Source: an uncultured Holophagaceae bacterium (lineage in GTDB: Bacteria; Acidobacteriota; Holophagae; Holophagales; Holophagaceae). Taken from it: a DNA stretch of 64,000 bases. The notes beneath the pieces were generated by a model. That model saw nothing but the letters and a program-made list of their open reading frames with translations, ran no database searches and had not been told where the DNA came from. This document shows positions 54,931 to 62,635 of the stretch, one piece after another. Each line of letters opens with the position of its first letter. Position 1 is the first letter of the stretch. Position numbers and translations under genes: made by a program. The DNA lies in assembly GCA_903913215.1 (NCBI GenBank), contig CAIWKE010000003.1, positions 372,001-436,000 of the forward strand, written 5' to 3'.

Positions 54931-54962
54931 TTGTAAGATCTTGCTCCTACATGTTCTTACAA
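54931..54962. promoter_or_regulatory. Inverted repeat upstream of the aspartyl protease gene
   Basis: TTGTAAGA (54931-54938) and TCTTACAA (54955-54962) are perfect 8-bp arms with 16 bp between, about 50 bp before the start codon. This could be an operator or a leader hairpin. Confidence 0.4.
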
Positions 54963-55012
54963 TGCGAGCTGGCCACAAAAAACAGGCCTAGCAACATCTA
55001 GATTCGGGGGTG

Positions 55013-55990
55013 ATGAGTCACTCACTCCACCCCCACACCAACTACCCTTCACGACAGGCCCCGCCCGCTTGGCGTAGGTTGGCCTGGCTGGTCCGACTGT
55101 TCTGGATGTTCCTGGTGCTGCTGGGGAGTTCGGCCTGGGCCGCCTCCTCCAACCTGGTGACGCCGCTGGAACCGAACCACCATGGCCTGCCCCTGGTGAA
55201 GGTCCAGCTGCAGCGCCGCGATGGTGACCGCCGGGAGGCCCTGATGCTGGTGGACACGGGCGCTTCCATCTCCGTCCTCGACCAGTCCGTGGCCTCCTGC
55301 TTCTGGGAAGCCGACCCGGCCAGCCGAGGGCAGGCGGGCTGGGTCCGCAGTGCCTCCGGGGCGCCGGTCCCCGCCCAGGCCATCCGTCTGCACGGCATTG
55401 AGTGCGGACCGATCTCCCTCCAGGGGCCCAGCGCCGTGCGGATGGATCTGGGCGCCCTCAACAGCACTCTGGAGGTGCCCATCGCCGGCATCATCGGCAT
55501 GAACCTCCTGGCCAGGCAGACCTTCCGCGTGGACTTCCGGGGCCGGGCCATCCAGTGGGGCGCGGGTCCTGAAGGAGCCTACGTGCAGGAGCTCCAGATC
55601 AGGGATGACCGCAGTGCTCCCACCTTGAGGTTGGAGGTCGCCGGTCGGGCCATCGAGGCCACCTGTGATTCGGGCGCGACGGGCTTCCTGGAACTCTCGC
55701 AGGCTGATGCCCAGGGCCTGCGCCAATGCACCCGCTCCCAAGCCAACAGAAGGATCATCGACCTCCAGGGTGTGCAGCACCAGGCATCCTTCCAGATGGT
55801 GTCGGGCCAGGTGCGACTGGGGTCCCGGCATTGGTCTGAGCCTGAGGTCCAGGTGGGGGCGCGCAACATCCTTGGGGTGCAGGCCATGTGGCCCCGCGTC
55901 TGGTTCGACTTCAAGAACAACCGGGTGGGCTTCTCGATGGGGTCGGACCGCGGCCTGGAATCCAGGCCAGGCGATGGGCAGACCTTTTAG
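55013..55990 (+). CDS. Membrane-anchored, two-lobed retropepsin-like aspartyl protease
   Basis: 325 residues from the ATG at 55013 (GGGGG just upstream; a GTG at 55010 is adjacent). An N-terminal signal or anchor (about 25-45, LVRLFWMFLVLLGSSAWA) precedes two related lobes. The first has LVDTGASISVLDQS and later GIIGMNLL; the second has CDSGATGFLEL and NILGVQAM. DTG plus DSG in one chain with paired G-x-N/Q flap ends implies a pepsin-like arrangement within a single polypeptide, where retropepsins normally dimerise. It acts outside the cytoplasm. The substrate is unknown. Confidence 0.83.
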   Translation: MSHSLHPHTNYPSRQAPPAWRRLAWLVRLFWMFLVLLGSSAWAASSNLVTPLEPNHHGLPLVKVQLQRRDGDRREALMLVDTGASISVLDQSVASCFWEADPASRGQAGWVRSASGAPVPAQAIRLHGIECGPISLQGPSAVRMDLGALNSTLEVPIAGIIGMNLLARQTFRVDFRGRAIQWGAGPEGAYVQELQIRDDRSAPTLRLEVAGRAIEATCDSGATGFLELSQADAQGLRQCTRSQANRRIIDLQGVQHQASFQMVSGQVRLGSRHWSEPEVQVGARNILGVQAMWPRVWFDFKNNRVGFSMGSDRGLESRPGDGQTF

Positions 55991-56001
55991 GCTTGGGTGG
56001 T

Positions 56002-56026
56002 TCAGAAACCGCTGCGCGATGTCTGA
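56002..56026. repeat. CGCTGCGCGA hairpin, copy 3
   Basis: TCAGA (56002-56006) and TCTGA (56022-56026) close a loop with CGCTGCGCGA, 11 bp beyond the protease gene stop. The layout equals the copy at 54884. Confidence 0.55.
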
Positions 56027-56087
56027 GGAGGGAGACCTACAGGCTGGACTCCAGACCCTAGACTTCCCCGCCCTGTAAACTAATCCT

Positions 56088-57236
56088 ATGCTCCACCTCC
56101 CGCCCCTTTACCCCATCACCGACCCCACCCGATCCGAGCCGCTGTCGGCGCAGATCCGGCGGCTGGGGGAGGTGGGCTTTCCGCTGGTGCAGTTCCGGGG
56201 GAAGCCGCTGGACGCCAAGACGCAGTGGGTGGAGCTTCGGACCGCGTTGATCGAGGCGCAGGAGAACGGCGGCTGGCCCTTCATCTGCGTGAACGACCGC
56301 TCGGACCTGGCCCTGCTGGCAGCCCAGGATGGACTGGCGCCCTGGGGCCTGCACCTGGGCCAGTCGGACCTGCCCCCGACAGAGGCGCGGCGCCTGCCGG
56401 GGCTGGCGGGCTGCCACGTGGGCGCCTCCACGCACGATGCCGCGGAGTGGGCTTCCCTTTCCGAGGCCAATGATCATGCGGGGGTGGGCCCGGTCTTCGG
56501 CACGCCCACCAAGGCGGACCACGCGGAACCCATCGGCCTCGCAGGCCTGCGTGAGGGTTGCCTGGCTCTGAGAGCTCGCGACATCCCCCCCATCGCCATT
56601 GGCGGGCTGACCCTCGAACACGCCCAGGCCTGCTTCGAGGCCGGCGCCGAGTCCCTGGCCATGGTGGGGGAGGTCTTTCGCTGGGCGGACCCGGCGGCCC
56701 TGGGCTGGGAGGTCCAGCGCCTGCGCTGGCGCGTGCGTCCGCCGTTCCAGCCCGGCCAGACCCTAGTCCTCGTGGGGGGTATGGGCGCCGGCAAGAGCAC
56801 CCTGGGCCGGCACCTGGCCGAGGGCCTGGACCGGCCCTTCCACGACCTGGACAAGGTGATCGAGGCACGGCAGGGTCGCCCCGTGCGGGAGATCTTCGCT
56901 GAGGAGGGGGAGGCGGCCTTTCGGGCCCTGGAGTCGGAATTGTTGCCGGGCCTGCTGACTGGCCCCGCCGTGGTGGCCCTGGGCGGCGGCGCCTGGGAGA
57001 GCCCCACCAACCGGGCGGCTGTGGCTGCGGCGGGGGCGGCGCCCCTGTGGCTGGCCCAGAGCCCCCAGGCCGCCTGGGCGAGGGTGGGCCTCGATCCCCG
57101 GCGCCCTCTGGCCGCGGACCAGGCCACCTTCATGGCCCGCTGGGCCCAGCGCCTGCCCGCCTGGTCCCTGGCCACACAGTTGCTGCCATTCGGTCACAGT
57201 TCCCAGGAATTGGCCCTGGCGTTGCTAGACTGTTGA
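56088..57236 (+). CDS. Fusion of thiamine-phosphate synthase (ThiE) and shikimate kinase (AroK)
   Basis: 382 residues in one uninterrupted frame. Residues 1-205 match ThiE: LYPITDP, VQFRGKPLDAK, CVNDRSDLAL, GLHLGQSDLP, GASTHD, VGPVFGTPTK and IAIGGL. Residues 222-382 match shikimate kinase: P-loop GGMGAGKSTLG (230-240), HDLDKVIEARQGRPVREIF (Asp253 and Asp255 for shikimate), FRALESELL and ALGGGAW, with DPRRPL as lid. The two enzymes serve thiamine and aromatic amino-acid synthesis and share no substrate. The join is a short stretch of about 15 residues. I know of no standard fusion of this kind. Confidence 0.88.
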   Translation: MLHLPPLYPITDPTRSEPLSAQIRRLGEVGFPLVQFRGKPLDAKTQWVELRTALIEAQENGGWPFICVNDRSDLALLAAQDGLAPWGLHLGQSDLPPTEARRLPGLAGCHVGASTHDAAEWASLSEANDHAGVGPVFGTPTKADHAEPIGLAGLREGCLALRARDIPPIAIGGLTLEHAQACFEAGAESLAMVGEVFRWADPAALGWEVQRLRWRVRPPFQPGQTLVLVGGMGAGKSTLGRHLAEGLDRPFHDLDKVIEARQGRPVREIFAEEGEAAFRALESELLPGLLTGPAVVALGGGAWESPTNRAAVAAAGAAPLWLAQSPQAAWARVGLDPRRPLAADQATFMARWAQRLPAWSLATQLLPFGHSSQELALALLDC

Positions 57237-57254
57237 ACAACTCCCAGGCATCCA

Positions 57255-57995
57255 GTGGACTTGATCCTTTCCGATCTGCATTCGAACCTGCACGCCTTCA
57301 AGGCCGTGCTGCGCTTCGTGCGTCGGCGGGCCATCCACCGTTTCGTGTTGCTGGGCGATCTGGTGGGCTATGGGGCCAACCCCAATCAGCTGCTGGACGG
57401 CGTCCGTGAGCTGCGGCCCCGCTTCCTGGTGCGCGGCAACCACGACAAGGTCTGCGCGGGCCTGGAATCCGATGTCAGCTTCAGCCTGCCGGCCCGCCAC
57501 GCGGCGGACTGGACCCGGGAACGGCTGCGCCAGGACAACTGGCGCTTCCTGGCGGACCTGCCCGTGGGACCCCTCTGGGTGGGCGAGGACTACCAGATCG
57601 CCCACGGCTCCCCCGTGGACGAGGACGCCTACCTGCTCCACGGGCGAGAGATCAGTCAGGCCTTTGACGCCTTCGAGGGCCAGCTCTGCTTCTTCGGCCA
57701 CACCCACCTGCCCGGCTGCTTTGAGCTGGACGAGTCCCTGGGCCAGTTGAACTGGATCAGCCTGGAGCCCGGCGAGTGGTTCAGCCTTCAACCCCACTGC
57801 CGCTACCTGGTGAACCCGGGCTCCGTGGGCCAGCCCCGGGACCGCGATCCCCGGACCTCCTTCATGACCTTTGATCCCCGTAAGCGGCGGTTGCGGTTGC
57901 ACCGCCTCGAATACGACGTGAAGGCCGCAGCCAAGGCCATCACCTCGGCGGGGCTGCATCAGAACCTGGCCGCTCGACTGAGCCAGGGAATTTAA
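57255..57995 (+). CDS. Calcineurin-like metallophosphoesterase
   Basis: 246 residues from a GTG at 57255. All metal-binding motifs are present: ILSDLHSNL, LLGDLVGYG, RGNHDKV, and FFGHTHLPGCF, with IAHGSP between. The YfcE/DUF2653-like single-domain length suggests a cytosolic phosphatase or phosphodiesterase. It starts 18 bp after the fusion gene on the same strand. The substrate cannot be named. Confidence 0.9.
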   Translation: MDLILSDLHSNLHAFKAVLRFVRRRAIHRFVLLGDLVGYGANPNQLLDGVRELRPRFLVRGNHDKVCAGLESDVSFSLPARHAADWTRERLRQDNWRFLADLPVGPLWVGEDYQIAHGSPVDEDAYLLHGREISQAFDAFEGQLCFFGHTHLPGCFELDESLGQLNWISLEPGEWFSLQPHCRYLVNPGSVGQPRDRDPRTSFMTFDPRKRRLRLHRLEYDVKAAAKAITSAGLHQNLAARLSQGI

Positions 57996-58014
57996 ACAAC
58001 AAAAGGCAGGCACC

Positions 58015-58728
58015 ATGTCACCCGCTTCCACCCTTTCCGCCCCCGTCCTTGAGCAGTTCCTGCTGCAGGCCCAGTTCACCCGGGCCATGGCCAGCCTCCG
58101 CCTCCATGACGCCAACGCCCGGCTGGTGGGGGACCTGCACATCCAGGGCCTGCGTCCCGGCAGCAGCCTCTCCCTTTCGGGCCTGCACACCCGGGATACG
58201 GTGCCCCAGGTGGGCACCCTGGTGACCCTGACGGTGCTGCTCGGGGACGAGGTGCTCACGCTGGAATCCTGCCTCCAGGCCCCGGTCCATCACGCGGATG
58301 GCAGCACCCTGCTCATCCTGGACTGGCCCAGCGAGTCCGCCCACCTGCATCATCGCCGCGACGTGCGCGTGGCCGGTCCCGACCAGTCGCCCCTCAAGGC
58401 CAAAGTGCTGCTGGACGGCCGCAGCCTGGACGCCCTCCTGGTGAACCTCACGGAGACCGGCGTGGGCCTGGCCCTGGAGGAGTCCCTGCTGGTGGAACTG
58501 CACGCCACCGTGCAGATCGATGCGGACCTGCCCGGCGATATCCACCTCAGCTGCCCTGGTGAAGTGCGCCACCTCACCTACCTGGAAGGCCAGCCCTACC
58601 CCACCCGCCTGGGTGTGGTGCTCAGCCCCCTGCCCGGCACGGACCTGGAACCCATCCACCGCTTCATCCAGGCCCGCCGCACCGACCGCTCCCACATCCA
58701 CCAGCCCCACAGCCACCGGCAGGGGTGA
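58015..58728 (+). CDS. PilZ-like (YcgR-type) protein
   Basis: 237 residues, start ATG with AGGCAGG upstream. Two beta domains are visible. The first (about 20-105) resembles the YcgR N-terminal domain. The second begins HHRRDVRVAG, a possible weakened RxxxR, and contains LVNLTETGVGLALE, the N-x-S-x-x-G-like motif of PilZ. A His-rich end (HIHQPHSHRQ) could bind metal. It probably senses c-di-GMP, like the larger PilZ-REC protein at 40 kb, but the altered Arg motif leaves that open. Confidence 0.68.
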   Translation: MSPASTLSAPVLEQFLLQAQFTRAMASLRLHDANARLVGDLHIQGLRPGSSLSLSGLHTRDTVPQVGTLVTLTVLLGDEVLTLESCLQAPVHHADGSTLLILDWPSESAHLHHRRDVRVAGPDQSPLKAKVLLDGRSLDALLVNLTETGVGLALEESLLVELHATVQIDADLPGDIHLSCPGEVRHLTYLEGQPYPTRLGVVLSPLPGTDLEPIHRFIQARRTDRSHIHQPHSHRQG

Positions 58729-58751
58729 TTAGAGTATTCAAGAAACTGATC

Positions 58752-58816
58752 CACCACGAATACGCGAAGACTCGAAGACTCGAAGAAAAACACCAAAAAA
58801 GAGGCTTCGTGGTGGA
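58752..58816. repeat. CACGAAG-type palindrome
   Basis: CCACCACGAA (58752-58761) and TTCGTGGTGG (58807-58816) flank short direct repeats GAAGACTC. It sits between convergent genes and may terminate both. It resembles the GCCAAG/CACCAAGA palindromes at 60677 and 63322. Confidence 0.6.
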
Positions 58817-58838
58817 CCTTTCCATCGTTTCCGAAACC

Positions 58839-59126
58839 CTACCCTCCACCTCTCTGGAACCCTCGCAGGAAGCGGCTCAGGAAGGCTTCAACTTCGGGTT
58901 GACTGTAGCCTTCCAGGTGGAGCTCCACGCGGTGCCGGGGCAGGCTCACGGAGCCCAGGCGCTGGTCCTCCAGGGGCACCAGGCGCAGGGACCAGGTGCG
59001 GTCACCCTCGCCGCCGAGATAGGTGTCGCCCGCTTCCTGCACGGGCACGCGGCCCACGGCGCCGGGCAGCAGGCGGAGGAAGTCCGCACGGGTGAGGGTC
59101 ATCTCCAGGCTGCGGGAGAAGGGCAC
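58839..59126 (-). CDS. Unknown 95-residue protein, last gene of the AOR operon
   Basis: Starts at a GTG immediately after the MoaD stop (TAGGTG); an internal ATG at 59102 would give 87 residues. The sequence MTLTRADFLRLLPGAVG, then GEGDRTWSLRLVPLEDQRLG, LPRHRVELHLEGYSQPEVEA and FLSRFLRGFQRGGG looks like a small alpha/beta fold. Family not recognised. Its last place in a W/Mo-enzyme operon suggests a role in maturation, perhaps assisting cofactor insertion. Confidence 0.68.
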   Translation of the reverse strand: MPFSRSLEMTLTRADFLRLLPGAVGRVPVQEAGDTYLGGEGDRTWSLRLVPLEDQRLGSVSLPRHRVELHLEGYSQPEVEAFLSRFLRGFQRGGG

Positions 59127-59381
59127 CTAGCCCCCCGCCACGGGGGGCCAGATGGCCAGGACGGTGGCTTCCTCCAGCACCTTGGCTGCGCGCTCGCCGG
59201 GGGCCACCCAGACCCCATCCAGCAGCAGGATGGCGCACTGGGCCTCGGGAACCCCCTGGCGGCGGAGGAGGTCGCCCACGGTGCTGCCAGGCTCCACCTC
59301 CACCTCCACGCGCAGACTCCGCCTCGCCTCTGGCGGGAGGTAGGCGCTCAGGGAAGCGAAGAGCTTGAGGGTGACCTTCAT
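59127..59381 (-). CDS. MoaD/ThiS-like sulfur-carrier protein
   Basis: 84 residues with a ubiquitin-like fold pattern (MKVTLKLFASLSAYLPPEAR, STVGDLLRRQGVP, ILLLDGVWVAPGERAAKV, EATVLAIWPPVAGG) and the essential C-terminal Gly-Gly. MoaD donates sulfur to the pterin dithiolene of molybdenum and tungsten cofactors. Its ATG overlaps the stop of the oxidoreductase gene. Dedicated MoaD-like proteins are common in AOR operons. Confidence 0.88.
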   Translation of the reverse strand: MKVTLKLFASLSAYLPPEARRSLRVEVEVEPGSTVGDLLRRQGVPEAQCAILLLDGVWVAPGERAAKVLEEATVLAIWPPVAGG

Positions 59382-60628
59382 GCCACCGAGTGTACGCCAG
59401 CCACGTAGACCTGCATGATTTGTGTCGGATCTTCCATCAGGCGCTGCTTCCAGCGGCCCAGGCGCACCCGGCCTTCGATGAGACCGCGCAGGGCGCCCAC
59501 GTGGTCCGTGAACCCTACGCTGTTGGCGCCGATCAGACGGTCGCCCTGGAACTGGAGGTTCAGGTAGCGGTACCGGGCCGCATCCAGCACCTCGGCGGAG
59601 TCACCGCCGGGCTGCCCTTCCCATTCACCGAAGGAGGAGGAGACTAGCCCGAGGGTGGTCAGCACGTTGAACACGAAGCTCCCCTTGAAGGCTGTGGGAC
59701 GCCCCGCCATGTTCAGGGCGGCGATGCGGCCCTGCTCCACCGCATTGGGCTGGATGGCGTTGAGCTGCCGCTTCCCCGTGAGACAGTCCCGGGATTCGGC
59801 CACGTCGCCTGCGGCGTAGACGCCGGGCACACTACTCTGGAGGTGCTCATCCACCACGATGCCCTGGCCCAGGTTGATGCCGCTGCCCGCCAGGAAGTCC
59901 AGGTTCGGATCCACACCCACGGCGCTGAGATAGATGTCTGCGGGCAGAACGCGACCATCCGCCAGGGCCACCTGCAGCACGCCATCCGCGGCGCTGAGCC
60001 CCGCAGGCTGTGTGCGGGTGAAGATCTTCACACCTTTGGCCTGGCACCACTGCTGCAGCAGACCACTGGCCGTGGGGTTCATCATGCGGCGGACCATGTA
60101 GCCACTGCGCACGAGGATGGTGAGGTCCACTCCCCGCGAGAGCAGGCCTTCCATGATGATGCAGCCCACGAAGCCGGCGCCCATCTGGACGATGCGGATG
60201 CCGGGTTTGGCCTGGGCCAGGGCCAGGATGGCGCGGGCGTCCTCCAGGGTCCAGCAGCTGCGGACGCCCGGGAGGTCGATGCCGGGAATGCTTTCGCGAC
60301 TGGGTCGGGAGCCCGTGGCGATGAGCAGGCGGTCATAGGGCAGGCGCTGGCCGCCCCCCAGGTCCACGGTGCGACCCGTCGTATCCACGGATCGGGCGCG
60401 ACCATGGACCACTTGGATGCGTTGCGTGGCGTAGTGATCGGCGTCCTTGCGCAGGTGGGTGCCGGCCTCGGCGATGTCGCCCTTGAGCAGGTAGGGGATG
60501 GCCATGCGGGAGTACGGCGGCTCTGGCTCGCCGCAGAGCAGGGTGATGTCAGCCACGGGGTCCGCCTTGCGCAACGTCTCCGCCGCCACCACCCCCGCCG
60601 GACCACTGCCGATGATCAGATGCCGCAT
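59378..60628 (-). CDS. FAD-dependent pyridine-nucleotide oxidoreductase of the AOR operon
   Basis: 416 residues. The N-terminal FAD dinucleotide motif IIGSGPAGVVAAETLRKAD, the second nucleotide-binding region (VQMGAGFVGCIIMEGLLSRG) and the FAD-closing YAAGDVAESRD are all present. The family covers NADH-dependent reductases of the nitrite/rubredoxin reductase type. Placed directly after the AOR subunit, it is the likely NAD(H)-reactive subunit that exchanges electrons with the Fe-S protein, as in AorC of Aromatoleum. The gene overlaps the MoaD-like gene. Confidence 0.88.
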   Translation of the reverse strand: MRHLIIGSGPAGVVAAETLRKADPVADITLLCGEPEPPYSRMAIPYLLKGDIAEAGTHLRKDADHYATQRIQVVHGRARSVDTTGRTVDLGGGQRLPYDRLLIATGSRPSRESIPGIDLPGVRSCWTLEDARAILALAQAKPGIRIVQMGAGFVGCIIMEGLLSRGVDLTILVRSGYMVRRMMNPTASGLLQQWCQAKGVKIFTRTQPAGLSAADGVLQVALADGRVLPADIYLSAVGVDPNLDFLAGSGINLGQGIVVDEHLQSSVPGVYAAGDVAESRDCLTGKRQLNAIQPNAVEQGRIAALNMAGRPTAFKGSFVFNVLTTLGLVSSSFGEWEGQPGGDSAEVLDAARYRYLNLQFQGDRLIGANSVGFTDHVGALRGLIEGRVRLGRWKQRLMEDPTQIMQVYVAGVHSVA

Positions 60629-60676
60629 GGGAAGCCCTCCCGACCTTCGCTAAAACTCAAACAAAGGAAAAATTTC

Positions 60677-60759
60677 ACCGCCAAGCCGCCAAGCCGCCAA
60701 GGACGCCAAGCGAAACAACAACCCTATTTTCATTCTTGGCGTCTTGGCGTCTTGGCGGT
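60677..60759. repeat. GCCAAG palindromic repeat inside the AOR operon
   Basis: ACCGCCAAGCCGCCAAGCCG (from 60677) and CTTGGCGTCTTGGCG...GGT (to 60759) form a long inverted repeat in the 145-bp gap between the AOR and oxidoreductase genes. A stable mRNA hairpin here could partly terminate transcription or stabilise the upstream transcript. Confidence 0.7.
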
Positions 60760-60773
60760 GATCAGTCGTTAGT

Positions 60774-62624
60774 TCAAACCCCAAGCCGCGTGCGGGTCTC
60801 GGGGGTGGGGACGCCTTGTTTGTCCCAGCCTCGCAGCTGGTAGTACTCGGGCAGCATGATGTCCAGCTTGGACACGGCGCCCTTTTGCGGGCCGGTCTTG
60901 GCGGGCTCCTTCATGAGGCGCGGGGGCAGGTTGTCGTCCTTGCAGGTGAGGCCGGCGCTGAGGTTGAACTCCCGCTCCAGGTTCCAGATGCGCTCACCCA
61001 CCAGAAGCAGGCGCTCCTCGGACCAGTCGCCCTCGCAGGCGGCCTGGATCTGGGGCTGGATGTCCTGGAGGCCCCAGGCGAACGTGGTGAAGAGGCAGAT
61101 GCCGGCGGAGTCCACCACGGCCGTGAGGTCCTGGAAGGCCTTCAGCATGGCGGGCTTGCCCTCGGTGGCCTGAGGTTCCATCTTCACGGGAATGCCCAGC
61201 ACCTCAGGCGAGACCATGTAGCCGCGCAGGTGGCAGGCGCCGCGGTTGCTGGTGGCGTAGGCGAGGCCCATGCCCTGGAGGCCGCGACCGTCGTAGGCCG
61301 GGAACTCCTGGCTCTTGACGGTCATGGAGAGGTCCGGCCGCCCGTACTTGGTGCAGAGGCGCTTGGAGCCCAGGCCGATGAGCTTGCCGAAGCCCTCGCC
61401 CTTGGCCGTCAGCTCCGCCAGCTTGACCATGGCCTCGGTGGAGCCGAAGGGCAGCTCGAAGCCCACTTCTTCCTTGGTGAGGAGGCCCAGTTCGTAGAGC
61501 TCCATGGCCGCGCCCACGGTGGCGCCGAAGGAGATTGGATCAAAGCCGTCCTCGTTGCAGAGGAAGTTGGCATAGGTGAGGGCTTCCAGATCCGAGACGC
61601 CGTTGGCGGCGCCCAGGGCCCAGGCTGCCTCGTACTCCACGCCGCCAGAGGCGCCGTGATACTGGGGCTTGTCCTTTACGCTGAAGTGGCCCGGATCCAT
61701 GCGGGAGATGCGGCCGCAGGCGATGGTGCAGCCGAAGCAGGCGCCGTTGGTGACCAGATTGGCCTTGCCATCCGTGGGCCGCTTCAGGTGCATGGCCTCG
61801 CCACCGATGTTGTTGGCGCCCTCGAACTGGATGTCCTGGTGATTGCGGGTGGGCAACGCGCCCAGCTCGTTGATGACGTTCATGAGGACCTGGGTGCCGT
61901 AGGTAGGCAGGCCCTGGCCCGTGACCCCATTGGCGGCCAGCACCGCCTTGCCCGCGTCCACGGCCTTGAAGAAGCCTTCGGGATCGGCCACCTGATAGGC
62001 ATCCGTACGGGTGCCGCGGACAGCGAAGGCCTTCAGATTCTTGGAACCCATGACCGCACCCACGCCGGAACGGCCCGCGGCCCGGTGCAGATCATTCACA
62101 ATGGCGGCGTAGAGCACACCATTCTCACCTGCGCGGCCGATGGAAGCCACGCGCAGCTGGGGATCCTGGTGCTGTTTCTTGATGGTCTCTTCCGTCTCCC
62201 AGACGGTCTTGCCCCAAAGGTGTGAGGCATCCACCAGCTCGGCCTTGCCGTCCATGAGCAGCAGGTACACAGGCTTCGGGGAGGCCCCCTCGAAGATCAC
62301 CATGTCCCAGCCCGCAAACTTCAGCTCGGCGCCAAAGTAGCCGCCAGAGTTGGAGCAGGCGATGGCGCCCGTCAGGGGGCCCTTGGTGACCACGGAGTAG
62401 CGTCCACCCGTGGCGGCCATGGTGCCCGTGAGGGGACCGGTCACGAAGATGAGCTTGTTCTGAGGGGAGAGGGGATCCACCTTGGGGTCGATCTCGGAGA
62501 CCAGGTACTTGGTCGCCAGGCCCCGCTGGCCCAGGTAATCCTGGGCCCAGGTCTGGTTCAGCGGCTCCGTGGTGCAGGTGCCGGTCTCAAGGTTTACGCG
62601 GAGAACGTTCTTGGTCCATGCCAT
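60774..62624 (-). CDS. Aldehyde:ferredoxin oxidoreductase, tungsten-containing catalytic subunit
   Basis: 616 residues from the ATG at 62624, which has GAGGAG 7 nt upstream; the longer frame to 63080 overlaps the Fe-S gene and is rejected. N-terminal domain: VLRVNLETGTC, DYLGQRGLATKYL, TGPLTGTMAATGGRYSVVTK. SNSGGYFGAELKFAGWD binds the bis-pterin cofactor. The [4Fe-4S] cluster ligands are CFGCTIACG plus the Cys in DSAGICLFTTF, and GVEYEAAWALG is also conserved. It oxidises aldehydes to acids (or reduces acids) using a W-bispterin centre. The gene order matches AorA-AorB-AorC-type complexes. Confidence 0.95.
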   Translation of the reverse strand: MAWTKNVLRVNLETGTCTTEPLNQTWAQDYLGQRGLATKYLVSEIDPKVDPLSPQNKLIFVTGPLTGTMAATGGRYSVVTKGPLTGAIACSNSGGYFGAELKFAGWDMVIFEGASPKPVYLLLMDGKAELVDASHLWGKTVWETEETIKKQHQDPQLRVASIGRAGENGVLYAAIVNDLHRAAGRSGVGAVMGSKNLKAFAVRGTRTDAYQVADPEGFFKAVDAGKAVLAANGVTGQGLPTYGTQVLMNVINELGALPTRNHQDIQFEGANNIGGEAMHLKRPTDGKANLVTNGACFGCTIACGRISRMDPGHFSVKDKPQYHGASGGVEYEAAWALGAANGVSDLEALTYANFLCNEDGFDPISFGATVGAAMELYELGLLTKEEVGFELPFGSTEAMVKLAELTAKGEGFGKLIGLGSKRLCTKYGRPDLSMTVKSQEFPAYDGRGLQGMGLAYATSNRGACHLRGYMVSPEVLGIPVKMEPQATEGKPAMLKAFQDLTAVVDSAGICLFTTFAWGLQDIQPQIQAACEGDWSEERLLLVGERIWNLEREFNLSAGLTCKDDNLPPRLMKEPAKTGPQKGAVSKLDIMLPEYYQLRGWDKQGVPTPETRTRLGV

Positions 62625-62635
62625 GGCTTCGCTCC

